Shown one piece after another: positions 1 to 11,557 of a DNA stretch of 64,000 bases (positions within the stretch are counted from its first letter, which is position 1; the number at the start of each line of letters is the position of its first letter). The notes under the pieces are model-generated. The model saw only the letters and a program-made list of their open reading frames with translations, was not told the DNA's origin and ran no database searches. Position numbers and translations under genes: made by a program. The DNA is from Spizellomyces sp. 'palustris' (Eukaryota; Chytridiomycota; Chytridiomycetes; Spizellomycetales; Spizellomycetaceae), in NCBI GenBank assembly GCA_006535965.1, contig QEAR01000049.1, positions 84,284-148,283 of the forward strand, read 5' to 3'.

Positions 1-3000
1 TCGAGCGCTGACAAAGGCGTGGGAAGCGCCCAGTGATGACAGATGTGCTACTCTTAACGTGAACCAAGTGCCGCCGGAAGGGCGCGGTAAGGGATCACTA
101 TCCACGAGTCATCCTACTGCAATCGCTTCTCCACGATACACGTCCAAACCAAACCTTGAGCGTAATATCAGCAACCAATCACTAGCGGCGTCTGGTGTCC
201 ATTGTGAACGGTGAGTCGGGTAATTCCCATCTTCCAATTTATCAAGTCAGCTAGTTGACTATTGTTTACGCTAGGCCCGACTCACAAGCATACAACGGTA
301 TTAGCCTTTTACCAGGATTCTATGATAGAGTGTTATAAATAACGCTGCTCTTTGCTAGGCGTTTTCTCAGGGATACGGTTTAGTTGCTCAGGCTTTGGTT
401 CAGAAGAGGTAAGCACGATGCCGAAGCAAAATTAGAAGGTTAGCTGGTTGGCTCACCTATATTGTCTGCGTTTTTAGCGTGAGATGCTACGCCAGCAGGT
501 TGAGGCGCAAGGGGGGAGCTTTAGGGGTAACCTTCCGGAGTCTACCGATGACCACGTAGAGATCGTTCCACTGCTTAGGTAATTCAAGACTTTGAGTCGT
601 ACGCGAATTACCTTCTGGTAGAGTCATTGACAGAGTCAGTATTCATAGATTTACTGGAAAAGTGGGCTTACGATCACGGGCGGTGACTGGGTTCTGGTTG
701 GAAAGATGTATAGAGGCATTTATCTCGTTATTATAGGGAACGTCAATTATTGCTTGTTAACCTTTAGCTGCGGAACCGCGTAGGATGGCTTGTTGCATGA
801 TATAAAGGCAAATATCCTATACACTCCTTTGCGACATGATATGCCGCTGCCAGGTGGGTGACAACATCGAGTGAGACCCAAGAAAGGTACCTTCTGGTCT
901 CATCATAAACTAGGCTTTAACAGATACGTGATTGGGGTGTCGGGATATGAGGGCGTAGAGCGTGCTCATTTAGGAAAGCTGACGACAATTATGGGTAAGT
1001 GTACCATGGTAACACATTTTCAACTAGCCTCATCTTATTCTGCAGCATCTCTTAGGTGCCACTTTTACGGAGACATTTTCGAAACAAAACACGCACCTTC
1101 TATGTAAGCCGGGCACAGATAATGCCAAATATCGACGGGCGCAGGATTGGCGAATACCAATTGTGGATGCGGACTGGTTATATACATGCGCCGCGGCTGT
1201 AAGCAATATGCCCTATCAGTTGATTTGAGCAATTAACTTATAAAAGTATCTGCAGGGATACGTTGTGCATCCTCTGGAGGGCGAAAGCGTGGGAAACCCC
1301 GTCGAGGTTACAAGGCGTCCTAAGGCTGGTTCGTGAACGCTAGACGGATTGGCTGCTATTGGACAATTATTAACGTCCAAATATCAGATCTGTTCGATCG
1401 CAATACGGTTTCCGAGGATAAAGTGTCAGATATAGACGAAGAGAGCGAGTTTCCGGCAACAGGTGCTTTTCAACCGAGATTTGAAACCAACGCGGTCTTG
1501 TCATCCTTGACTACGCCGAAAGCGCAAGTTCGGGATATTGGCCGCAATGTAATGAGCGCGTCCCCGTTGGAAGTATCGTTCACCAAAAACCTTGAGAAGG
1601 CTGTTCGACAAGCTAATGGGCCACGTCAGGGGTCCGTTGGCCAGATCCATTCGATAGATTCATCTGGCTCGTGTGTGGAGCAGAAAAATGCTCTACCACC
1701 ATCAAACCTACTCCAGGGAGTAATAATCTGTCTCAGCCCGCGAGTCGTTCATAGACGATCTGAGCTATATCCAATTGCAACTCCAATGGGGGCGGAAATG
1801 CTCGTGGCTTACAGCGATACTTGCACCCACTATATGCACCAAGGCAATCGCATCAATGAAGCGTTCAAGGACTTTAAAATTGCCCGGCAGCGCGGAAAGT
1901 ATATCGTGTCACCCTCCTGGCTTGTGGCTTGCCATGAGACTGGGCAGCGTGTAAAGGAGTTAGATTATCCCCATACGTACAATCCCTACCGGGCGTTATC
2001 CATATCTACACCAACAAGCAGTCAGCGGATGTCGGACATGGTAGAAGATAAGCATCCGGACGAGACGTCAGCTTCCTCCTCTCCGCAAGAAAGACTTGAG
2101 CGGGGTGATGTGACAAAAGACGGGCCACAACACCACCAGTTACCACACGCTGATGATTCACGAGACGACCGGTGCGACGTAGGAGATGATCAAAGCGCGC
2201 CGCTACCAGCTGTTGAGAAATATGTTGAAATCATCGACAGGCTCTTGGACGCGAAAATGGTAATCAGCAGAGTTGTGTGGTGGTTTGTGTGCTGAGGATA
2301 TTGATTCGCTTAAAATGCTGCTTAGACACGACGAAGGCCTCGTCATAGCGTGCTACGACGGGACGTGACAGTGTCTTCCATCTTCTCCGATGACATCCCC
2401 GCTGAAGAGAGCATCAAAGAAATCCGCCGAGTGGACGTGCACCCCTATACTCAAACTCAGATTGCCAACAGACAGCAAGAAGAAGTTGCAGCAATTGTGT
2501 ACGATGATCCCGATAGTCGAGTAGAGAAACGCAAGCTCCTTGAACAGATTGAGACAAATGAGAAGCGTCCTAAACTCTCCAATAATGAGGATCCATTGAC
2601 AGAGCTAGAGGGGAACGGCACTGCGACTCTAACTGAAATCGGCATTATGCCACAACAACTCAAGAGTGTCCACGAGGTTAGCGAGCTATTAAGACGTAAC
2701 ACCTCGTTTACTGGTAGCACGCTCGATGCAAACGGATTCACGACTGAAAGTGAAGCCCCGATTCCCCCAAACCGCACGATTTCAGTGTGCTCCTCCGCCA
2801 CAAAAGAATCAAGCTATGCCAGAACCATGGGAATATCATCCGTAAGCGAGAAGACAATTTCTGTGCCCACAACCGTATCCCCACCGTCAATGCGCAAATC
2901 CTCTCGCATGTCAATTTCGACGCGTGCGCTTGAACCTGCCGCTAGAAAGTTCCTGCTCTCCGGATTGCCCCGCGAAGAGCGGGTACGAATGTCTCAATTG

Positions 3001-3937
3001 ATAAGCCGATTAGGCGGCACCGTGCTTGAATATGATTGTTGGCACCCAGATTGCACGCATTTAATTGGTTCGTTCATGGACCGTGCTTGTATATTGTTTT
3101 TCTTCCAAGATAGCTAATTCTTTTAACTCCATAGTGAGCAAACCAGGAAGAACGGAGAAGCCACTTGCCGCTATTGCAGCGGGTGCCTGGTATGTCAACA
3201 TCAATTGTTCATGCTTATCTCGCATTGGTCAATCTAAAGGACATAAAAGGGTTCTACGGCCAACCTACGTAGAAGCATGTAAGGCCGCCGCTCGGTTTCT
3301 CGATGAGGTAGACTATGAATGGGTTTCCGACCCAGATACTCCTCTCAGTAAGTGTCCAGACGCAGAAAGCACGGCTGTTGGCACTCGTATCTAGAGTTCT
3401 AATGCTGTGCATCCAGTTGATAGGAATATATTCAGTGCCCCACGTCGGTGGCGACTGAAGTTGCAGAACGCGGAGATGGTTAATGGAATTCGAAAAGGTA
3501 TGTCAGTAAGTAGGGGCTGATGTGCAATCTTCCACTGATAATTGTATCCAGGGAGTTTCACGGGATGGAAAGTGTTGCTGCTCGTGGATAACCGCAAAAA
3601 GGACGGGTTTACGCGGTTACTGAATGCTGGAGGAGCCAAGGTTGTTGCAAACCCGAAATTCTTTCGGGGTATAAATACAGAGGTAAGGCATTGTTCTCCA
3701 CTCTTTCAACGCGGCATATTCGTAAACAGATAGCCTCATCTCCATTTTGAACAGGACTTGACCTACGTCATCACAGATCAGGAACCATCAACGCTCCGTA
3801 AACAAGCTTTCCTCATGAGACTGGCTTCTCGCAGCATACCGTTCGTCGATCCAAACTATTGCGGCGAATATTTGTTTGGCGAACCGCCACCTAGTCCTTC
3901 GAGATGGCAAATTGATATTTTGAGTAACGAAAGTTAA
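1..3937 (+). CDS. TOPBP1: TopBP1/Rad4(Cut5)/Dpb11-type multi-BRCT checkpoint protein, 5' partial
   Basis: Scaffold protein that reads phosphorylated replication and checkpoint proteins in the nucleus. Reading through GT-AG introns (211-274, 298-358, 409-477, 854-913, 995-1055 and others) gives one protein. It has a BRCT from about 355 ([12 protein letters not shown]) and a second from 914 ([13 protein letters not shown] ... [14 protein letters not shown]). The linker motif [17 protein letters not shown], seen in TopBP1, follows near 1470. A BRCT5-like domain (about 1708-1990) ends in DYPHTYNP, a TopBP1 signature. Two C-terminal BRCTs resembling BRCT7/8 follow (about 2940-3330 and 3550-3900). 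The stop is TAA at 3935-3937. The frame is open to the left edge, so the true start lies outside the window. It converges on ZNHIT1. Family assignment is secure; exact exon borders between 530 and 850 and around 2290-2350 are not. Confidence 0.86.
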
Positions 3938-4138
3938 AGATGAATGCGCCAAGGTGTGTGCCTGGCCTGCAAGGGCGATTGTCATCTCTTGGGAGTCGAA
4001 CAAATGATACATGTACAGTCTAGCCATATATAAATTAGGAATATTTACACATAACAAAAGGTTTTGGAGATTACAGCGAGCAAGTGATGGATGGTTTTCA
4101 ACAATTAGCTTGGGAAGTATGTCAAAAGGATGTCGCAG

Positions 4139-4826
4139 CTATGCTGTGTACTTGAGACATCTAGCGCGGAAACCGAATTAGCATCAAATCAAAGGCTAAA
4201 CTTGAACAAACTTACCGAGTTTCATTATGCGTGTCTCTGCAGGTTATTGAGCAATAGCGCATGCCGCATCGCATACAATTATACTGGGAGAAATATCCAC
4301 ACACGGAACACAATTTGCGGGGAGGAAAGCGGGATGGTGCTGCTGCTGCTGTTAGGTAGGTAGGTACTTCAGGCGGCATACTTTCAATGTTCTATCCAGA
4401 ATTGCGCGTCAATTGCTGAAACTTGCAAAGGTCAATAACGAAGAAGCCACTCACAGATTCCTGTATCAAGGTTGCCAAATTCTTCTTTTGGAGAAGGATT
4501 CGTTTTACGGATGCCCGTTTCTGACGCTTGTTCATGGAAGTTCGCGCTGCGATGACTCCATATTGAATGGCTGCTTTCTGAATATGTGCCTAATGCAAGA
4601 ACATACCAGCCGGGTCCTCATCTTCCAAGATCCGTTTCTTTCTTGCGGATGATAGTACCTCTTGTTCTGCGGCATCTGGGATGTCGGCTGCATAGTTGTC
4701 TTGCTGAAGTTCTTCTAGATGCCGCTCCTGTGCCTTCCGACGGGCGGCTTCGTCAAAAACTATTCTGGGGATGCGGGATGTTTGGCGGTCTAGGTGACCA
4801 GCATAGTTAGAAATGCAACGTCGCAT
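4139..4826 (-). CDS. ZNHIT1: ZNHIT1/Vps71, HIT zinc-finger subunit of the SWR1/SRCAP complex
   Basis: Subunit of the SWR1-type remodeller that deposits histone H2A.Z. Four exons fit phase exactly: 4607-4826, 4455-4546, 4216-4391 and 4139-4160, giving about 169 aa. The N-terminal helix (RIPRIVFDEAARRKAQERHL) aligns with the family's Arg-rich helix. A middle block reads KRILLQKKNLATLIQESNIE, then PPEVPTYLTAAAAPSRFPPRK. The C-terminal HIT zinc finger carries CSVCGY, CMRCGMRYC and C-x3-D-x-H-x3-RC. The Ala run is encoded by GCA repeats near 4340. Length is normal for the family. The ATG at 4826 is the first in frame; an extra upstream exon cannot be excluded. The gene is tail-to-tail with the TopBP1 gene, 200 bp apart. 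Confidence 0.93.
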
Positions 4827-4886
4827 TGTCCACTGGACTACTATACCGCAAACACCTAAACTCGGCGGACCCTATCGCTCCTTCCA

Positions 4887-5200
4887 ATGACCGCATACTT
4901 GTACCGACATGTCAAAAGAGGAGCGAACCCTGAGAAGCTCACCTGGAGTGCTCGAAACGACGCCAAATCCAACGGCAGCTTGAAAGCTCCTAGACTTGCT
5001 GCTCATCTATGTCGTTCCTCTCTCGTACCAACCAACGAGCTGCCGGACCGAAAACAAACGCGACTCTCTGAGTGGTGCGTGGGAGGATATTCAAGTTATC
5101 CACAAGTGAGTAGGGGAGGATTCTCATTTGTCACATTAATGTTCAGATCTCATTCGTGACAGGGTTAGAGCCGACCATCTTGCGCAGTGGCACAGCATAA
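4887..5200 (+). CDS. possible small two-exon gene, unrecognised
   Basis: An ATG at 4887 opens a 73-codon exon ending at 5105 before GTGAGT. Joining to an exon at 5147 keeps phase and ends at TAA 5198-5200, giving about 90 aa. The 41-bp intron is shorter than the usual 58-70 bp here. The two other forward frames also read well across this stretch but are each broken by a single TGA, so the coding frame is not settled. I recognise no family. The start lies 60 bp from the divergent ZNHIT1 start, so this could instead be promoter sequence. Confidence 0.28.
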
Positions 5201-5359
5201 CTCTATAACGTAAGCGTCTGATCAAGCACTTTGAGACTATTTCGAGATACCACCAATGGTCCCTCGGCAATGGGCGGTGTTGAGGTATCTCATAGCCTCG
5301 CAGAATATGCTCGTTGTTGGAAACAGTACTTTTATCGGCACAATTTAAACAACTAATAG

Positions 5360-5995
5360 TACAACTTCAATGGGTGTCATAGCATCGACTTTTCGACAAA
5401 AGGAACTGGCTACTGGGTGCTCTGGTTCCATATAGATGGAAATGTGCTCAAATGGAAATTAAATTCAGGATATGTAGCGACTAACGTCTTTGTTGGTGGA
5501 CAGATTCCTATCACAAATACATTATCCAGCGGAAGGTCTACCAGAGCATTAAGATGTTCGGGTGGTGTAAGTATCTCAAAAAGTGTGTCCCTTTGATTAT
5601 CGTTAAATGTGAGCTCCAACTTGCACATTCATTGGACAAATCATAACTTTATATTACCTATACTAAAGGACAGACATTTATTTACAAGACTTATTCAGCA
5701 TCCACACGGTGGAATGGTGGGAAAGGCTAGTGGTGGACTGGAAAGTAGAAATGTCCGTTACAGCAGTCGATCCCATTTTGGTTCCATCTTTGACTAGTGT
5801 CAATGTTCTGTATTGTACAGATTATTATGGAGATACTGACGAAGAGATCTTCCTGCTTCCCTGCCCTTAAACAACCCCTTCGAGTTGGCTTTGTCCGATT
5901 GTGCCTGCTGTGGGTAGGACATCCTCTTTTAATTCAGGTTCAGTCCACAACCATCGCTCAGTGCAAACTGCGCCTGTCGTGCATCTATTCTATAA
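5360..5995 (+). CDS. unrecognised multi-exon gene with Cys-rich C-terminus (5' end unresolved)
   Basis: Four exons join in consistent phase: 5360-5566 (ends before a strong GTAAGT), 5669-5780, 5847-5913 and 5962-5995, with introns of 102, 66 and 48 bp. The first exon encodes an aromatic-rich stretch (GTGYWVLWFHIDGNVLKW, then LNSGYVATNVFVGG) like a beta-sandwich. The last exons encode NNPFELALSDCACCG followed by ANCACRASIL and a stop, so the protein ends in a dense Cys cluster. The upstream exon is uncertain; one candidate ends at 5284 before GTATCT in matching phase. I do not recognise the family. A longer uninterrupted frame at 5797-6213 competes with this model. Confidence 0.38.
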
Positions 5996-6532
5996 ATGTA
6001 TCTCAAGGCCAAAAACTAGTTCAATTGGGGTTTGGGCTCCACAGCTTCCCTAGGGGAAATACAAAAACTACCACGGCATTCGTTCTTCTCAATCAGTCAT
6101 TTGACGCCAGGATTGAAGTAAACCCAAGTGACGGCACATATCACGGCGACCGAATAGTCGGGGTTATTACAGGAAGGCAAATACAAGAAAGAATGGAATT
6201 CTATTTTGTTTGAAAGACAGTGTGGATCGGTTTACATCGAATGGTTGGATGAAAGATTAACGGATGCAAAGGTCAATACATATGCGAAAGTACAAATGTC
6301 AGTACCTGTAGCCACAATTATTGGGACATCATAATGGAAGATAAAAAATAAAATGGGTCCACTGGCCGTTGGATGACTGGAGCATTCTCCTGCACTAGGA
6401 TATTTTGCCATTTTATCACATTCTAGACTTATTGAACATTTTTACAAAAGGAACTATGTACAAATGGTGCAAGGACTATTGGAATCGTAACTTTTTCTTG
6501 TTGGAAACAGTTAGGTGAATCGTCCTTGCCTT
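5996..6532. other. intergenic stretch
   Basis: No supported gene. An open forward frame runs to 6213 but has no recognisable product. From 6214 to 6532 the sequence is AT-rich with many stops on both strands and contains the 3' flank of the SLC26 gene. Confidence 0.5.
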
Positions 6533-8946
6533 TCAGTATGCGGCCGGTGGTGGGTAGGCCATGTCAATCTTGACAATTTCAGGGCCTACATCCCCTTTGC
6601 GACCATAGCCAGGTCCCGTTAGTCGATTACGCGAGGTAGTAACTGCTTGATCAAGAGTCTCGTAAAGACGGTCCTCGCCGATTTCCTTTGTGATATTTGC
6701 ATTTTTGAAGGCCGCGCGATGTTGCTTCTTGACGTTGGCAAAGCAAACGCGAACATGGCGGTGATGGAGTGAATGGATCAGTTCGTACAAAACGAGTGCA
6801 CCCCTGCAGAGTAGAGTCGAGTTAGCAAAGTTTTATCAAAGAGGTTATGGATGCGGTAATAGCAATACTCACGTAGAGTCAATTTCGCGACATAGGCCAA
6901 TGTCCAATACGAACTCTTGAATCGGGTTGGGACCCTTTCCATATGATTCAGCAAGTGTGCGAGTCTGCTTTTCCAAGCGAGCAAGACGATCCCGCAGGAG
7001 ACTCGAGTTGTAGAACCTCAAACTGGAAAGAACACGAATAATCATGATCTCATCGTTGGTCTGTGCGTTGGGATATTCTTCAATTGAGCGGTATACAACG
7101 TCTTTACCCTCTTGGACTGCACCAAGAACAGCCATTTCCGGCTTGCTGCTCTTCTTGAGCAGGGTCATAAGCGACAAGAGGATACAGGCCATGAGGCCTA
7201 CCTCTGTGTTGACAAACACTGACGCGAGGAAGGCGATAGCAAGATACGCTATGTCGCGAACGCTTGCCATACGGATGATGAACGTGATCTCAAACCATTC
7301 AATCAGATTGTACCCAGCGACGAAAAGGATCGATGCGACGGTTGCACGGGGCAAGAACTTGAGTACTGGCAAAAGGAGCACGTAGATGGCCAGAACGAAG
7401 CCCCCAGAAAAGAGTCCTCCTATCATAGTCCTTGCTCCTGCAGCTTCGTAGATCTTGGAACGAGCAAAAGATGCGATGACAGTATAACTTCCAAGCATTC
7501 CTCCGAATATGTTAGATGCGCCAAGAGCAGCTAAAACATGGGCAAGGTCAGTGGGAAGATCATTGAAACTCGAACGCGGTAAGAATACGAACCTAGTTCC
7601 CGGTTTCCTGACACTTGGTAGTCATGCTTGTTGGCAAAGGCATTGGCAGCCACCATGGTTTCAATAAATCCAACAACTGACATTGTAATGGCCGGTTGAA
7701 TCAAGGTGGGGATGATCGAGAAGGGGACGTCGGGTAGCCGCGGCGGCTGGAATTTCAACGTGATATCTCCCAGGGTCGATATGCCCTTACCCTGGAAACC
7801 AACGCCTGCACTTGCGCTGATCATCACGGCAACGAGAATCAGAACGGATGGCATATTTTGCACTAATGGGTGCTTGACTTTTCCCTTCAACACTTGCATC
7901 CCCAGCAAGAATGCAATTCCGACAATACCGACAATGATTGTACCCGGATGAATGTTGCGAAACTCCATAAAAAAGTGACGGAATTTTTCCATTGTGGATA
8001 GCTCAGCACCAGGCTTGATGATGCCTGTCAACGGTGCAAGCTGTTCGGCGATGATCAAAGTGCCCAGCGCACCAACGAATCCGATCAACAGCGATCCAGA
8101 GAGCATATTGTTAAGGAATCCGAGTCGGAGGACGGCAAAGATGACGTCGATCAGACCGACCTAGTAGTGCAACATGAGATCATGATTGCAGATTAGGCAA
8201 CAACAGGAACAGGCATCCTTACCAAGATGGTGATCAGAGCTGCAATCTGATACGTGTCTGTATTTTTCAACTCTGGATGTTCCTCCTGTTTTCAGCACAA
8301 TGGTGAATCAGCGCTCCATGCTAGCAGTCTAAAGCATGCTAACCAAATGACGATCTCACGTACCCTGACAAATCGAATCGTTTCCGCCAAAACCACGGTT
8401 GTTGCAGCCTCAGGCCCAACAGAAAGATGCTTTCCTCCTCCGAGGAAGGCGTAGATAAATACTGGGAATATACCCGACAAAATACCGTGGTATACGTTGA
8501 TATCGGCCAAGATGGCAAACCCGATTCCCTGAGGGATTAATACCAAGCTGATGGTCATCCCAGCCAGGAAATCCTTGAGCATGTCTCTGAGCGTATAGGT
8601 GCGGAACGCTCCAATGATGGGGGAAATGGCTGCGGCTTTATCCAGAAAGGATTTCTCTTTTTTTACTATTCAAGATCACAGGATGAGCTCAGAGCAGTCA
8701 AGGGCAATACACATTTCGAGAAGACTGACCAGATCCTGCCCCCGTCAACGGAGTGCCATCATTTCCATAGGATCCGGGACGTCCACTTGACAAGGACCGA
8801 TTATCCTCGTCTTCTGCATCTCGCATAGCATTGTACAAGAGACGAGTTCTCCTTCTCTGTATGGTGCCGGTAGCGTCATCATCATACTGACGAAAAGCAT
8901 TGCTGTCGTCGTTCTTCCATCCATTGTTTGAATAAGTTCCCGCCAT
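6533..8946 (-). CDS. SLC26/SulP-family anion (sulfate) transporter with C-terminal STAS domain
   Basis: Membrane transporter for sulfate or related anions. From the ATG at 8946 there is a polar N-terminus rich in Arg/Asp. The SulP core starts after an intron (about 8602-8725) with DMLKDFLAGMTISLVLIPQG and the hallmark SVGPEAATTVVLAETIRF. About ten further hydrophobic segments follow, including GFVGALGTLIIAEQLAPLTG, SVVGFIETMVAANAFANKHD and AALGASNIFGGMLGSYTV. The C-terminus (about 6533-7100) is a STAS-like domain (EYPNAQTNDEIMIIRVLSSL ... FVLDIGLCREIDST, then ELIHSLHHRHVRVCFANV). Length (about 700 aa) is typical. Substrate cannot be decided from sequence; sulfate is the default for the fungal branch. 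Confidence 0.95.
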
Positions 8947-9810
8947 CTCTGCAAGTCTAGGAGTGGGGGATCAATGTAAAGCTGGGCAAACTTGAGTCCC
9001 AGGCTGTATATAGTATTTCTCATAATTAAGAAGGAAAAAACCTTCAAACCTTATTTTGAATACCTCCGCCAAACATGATTTTTAGATTACAATTTTTTTC
9101 CTTGTAGTTGAAACTCGATTGCAAGTTTCCGCACCAGAGCGGCGCCGAATTTTATTTTCAGAGGAACGGGCGAAATAGGGTTTTTAACTCTTGGCAACTT
9201 TAGAATTGATTTGAAACGCGGAGGTGTTTTTTCTTGGCTTTTGCCTAGTGGCTTATTGGCAACTTTAGAAGCGAAGTCTTGTGTTGGAATGGAGAGATTT
9301 GGAGGGGGAAGAAGACAAACGGAAATGAAATTCCAATGTTTGGAAATGGGGAGATTTGGGAGGAATTTCAAGACAGCGTCAGGCAACTTTCGCCCCAACT
9401 GAGACGTTCATCTTTTTTTGTGTGACAGTTTTTTGGACAATTGTTGTGATATCTCTTGGGGGTTATCATTCAAGGACAGGGTCCAACCTTTAATAAACTC
9501 CTTGGTTCCATAACACAAAAAAAAAAACAGAAAGCAAGGTCCCCCCTGTTTTCGTTGTCAAACATTGGTCGGTCGTGGAGAAGGATATGATCTACCTTTG
9601 CACCTGGCGGCGTAAATTGGGCCCCAAGAAAATCGTCTGGCGGTTGTGCCGCCGGCGGGTTGAAAAGTAAATTAGAGCAAAATCATCAATCATATGGATG
9701 GCAACGGTAATGCATTTCTTGGCGCTGTTTGATTGGAATAAAAGGTATTAAATCATAATGTATTTGCAATTAAGATAGAAATAAAATATACATGTACAGG
9801 ATATAATGGT
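8947..9810. other. intergenic region between two minus-strand genes
   Basis: It holds the SLC26 promoter and the 3' flank of the zinc-finger gene. T-rich and A-rich tracts are common (for example the A run near 9520). A 15-bp motif, TGGCAACTTTAGAA with flanking bases, occurs twice at 9191-9205 and 9256-9270. Open frames at 9087-9402 on both strands are low-complexity and unconvincing. Confidence 0.5.
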
Positions 9811-10563
9811 TCAGTAGGTATCTTCCAAATTAGGTTCCCGATGGGGTATCGACCAGCCCTGATGGACTGTTTTTTCGTGATATTTGAGTCCTCCTCTGGT
9901 TGAAAAGGCCTTGTCGGGACACCGCGGACAAACAATATTCTTCTCCGTCGCCTTTATTTTCGCCGCACGTGGTGTAATCGTCTTGTGAATCGTTTTAAGG
10001 TGGTATCGCAGTCCTGCACCCGTTGTATAGACCTTGTTGCATCCCCTAACAAAGCATGGAAATGTAATATGGTTTGAAGCAGAGGAACGACGATTGTGTG
10101 TTGCCCCAGTCTCCGAATTGTCAGAGTGATGCCGGACATGTTGTGAGTGCATCGGGTCAGTGTTTTCTGAGCCATGGCGGACATGGGAACCTCTTCGTGA
10201 GACGGGGAGAGAGCAGCATGGATCAACTTGAAGATAACCGGCATCAAACTCGAATAGTGTCTCGTGAGATGCGTCAACTGTATAGGAATGCGAATCGCAT
10301 TCTTCGTCGTACAGACACGACTCGCAATGCATGTAATGATCCTCTGGGAGATTGGTAGCTTCATACAGAGTCTCCTCCGAAGACATGTTGGACGAATTTG
10401 ACGGAGCAGCTGAGCGGGGACGAGGCTTTGGTGGTAGGGGAGTTCCAAGGAGCTCAGGAAAAAAGTTTCGTATAATGTCGGCTAGTGCGTCATCCGAATA
10501 TTCGGGTAGCAGTGCCAACTGCTGCACATCACCGCCCTCATGTTGTGTGAATATTATCGACAT
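9811..10563 (-). CDS. two-finger C2H2 zinc-finger protein, probable transcription factor
   Basis: Single-exon 250-aa protein. The N-terminal two thirds are acidic/Ser-rich and probably disordered. Around residues 169-192 a finger reads C-x4-C-x12-H-x4-H (CFVRGCNKVYTTGAGLRYH). A second begins near residue 214 (CPRC ... GGLKYHEKTVH), spaced C-x2-C-x13-H-x4-H. Both share the G-x-L-[KR]-Y-H core. Two fingers with a basic linker suggest sequence-specific DNA binding in the nucleus; targets are unknown. The ATG at 10563 is the first in frame. An A-rich run (10626-10636) lies just upstream, in the probable 5' leader. Confidence 0.82.
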   Translation of the reverse strand: MSIIFTQHEGGDVQQLALLPEYSDDALADIIRNFFPELLGTPLPPKPRPRSAAPSNSSNMSSEETLYEATNLPEDHYMHCESCLYDEECDSHSYTVDASHETLFEFDAGYLQVDPCCSLPVSRRGSHVRHGSENTDPMHSQHVRHHSDNSETGATHNRRSSASNHITFPCFVRGCNKVYTTGAGLRYHLKTIHKTITPRAAKIKATEKNIVCPRCPDKAFSTRGGLKYHEKTVHQGWSIPHREPNLEDTY

Positions 10564-11557
10564 TGGTATAAAGTATGAAAGTGCGAATGCAATCAGCTAC
10601 AAAACGAAAATGTCGCTGTCAAACAAAAAAAAAAAGTGAGCGAACCTGTGTTCTCTTCTTTTATATTCCAGAGTGTATAAACTACTCAACATCTGTGAAG
10701 CGAAAAGAGCATCGGAACGGAAACAAGTAAGCAAAGTCCACGCAAACAGGTACCCTTGGTGTCGATCAATCTACCCGCATTCGCGAATCCTCTGAGGGCC
10801 GATCACCAGGTCGTTGACCCGCGGCCATAATTTCAATAGGGTTGACCAGCGCTTCTGCCGAGTTCTAGAAGTCTTACCATGTATATATGTGGCTCGGACA
10901 TGTGTGCACTTGTCAATAGTGGGTTTCTGGACCCGACCGCACTGCCCGGCGTCTTTGCTCGGTTCAACACAAAACAATAAGAGGCGGTGCACAGCTGGCA
11001 TCTCTTTTTTCCAGATGAATCACAGCATTTCTTAATAGTCTGCTATTATCAGCATGTCACCGAAATAGCCATCGTTGCATAAGCAGCGCCTGCTGCTGAC
11101 ATTGATCTAATACTGTGCAGGGTACAGGCATTTCATCCTCAGAAAGCAGGCCAACCTTAACGATGCTCACAAAGCGTCCACCGGATGGAGGAGAATACAT
11201 CGACGATTCCATGCATGCAAATAACATCAGTTTCAAAAAATATTTTAGCCTTGCGAGGCCGCCTGCTGCCATCATTGTCACTATCGACAGCGATAATCAA
11301 AGGCCCAAGATACCCTGACAATGTATCACTTTGACTCTGAAAAATCACGACACTGATCATTGGATTGTGGATTGAGACTCTATCCTTAGCTGCGTAAAAG
11401 GCCGTAAAAGGTTCTCTTCTGCGGTCAAAAAGTGCAAGAGCAAAAAGTATATCGTAGTAGATTTCGCAACCAATCCCGACGATGACTAAGCAGATCGGTG
11501 TGTCATCACTATTTTGCTCTACCGTCTACCGGACACTTTGCAAGCCATCAGAATTTT
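10564..11557. other. intergenic region between divergent genes
   Basis: About 1 kb between the start of the C2H2 gene and the WRNIP1/Mgs1 gene. Several 60-80-codon open frames occur on both strands, but none has recognisable motifs, consistent splice sites or composition bias. It probably holds the promoters of both flanking genes. Confidence 0.5.

Noticed and set aside
5797-6213. 138-codon uninterrupted plus-strand frame
   Set aside because: Frames of this length are expected several times by chance in 64 kb at this base composition. It conflicts with a phase-consistent spliced model ending at 5995.
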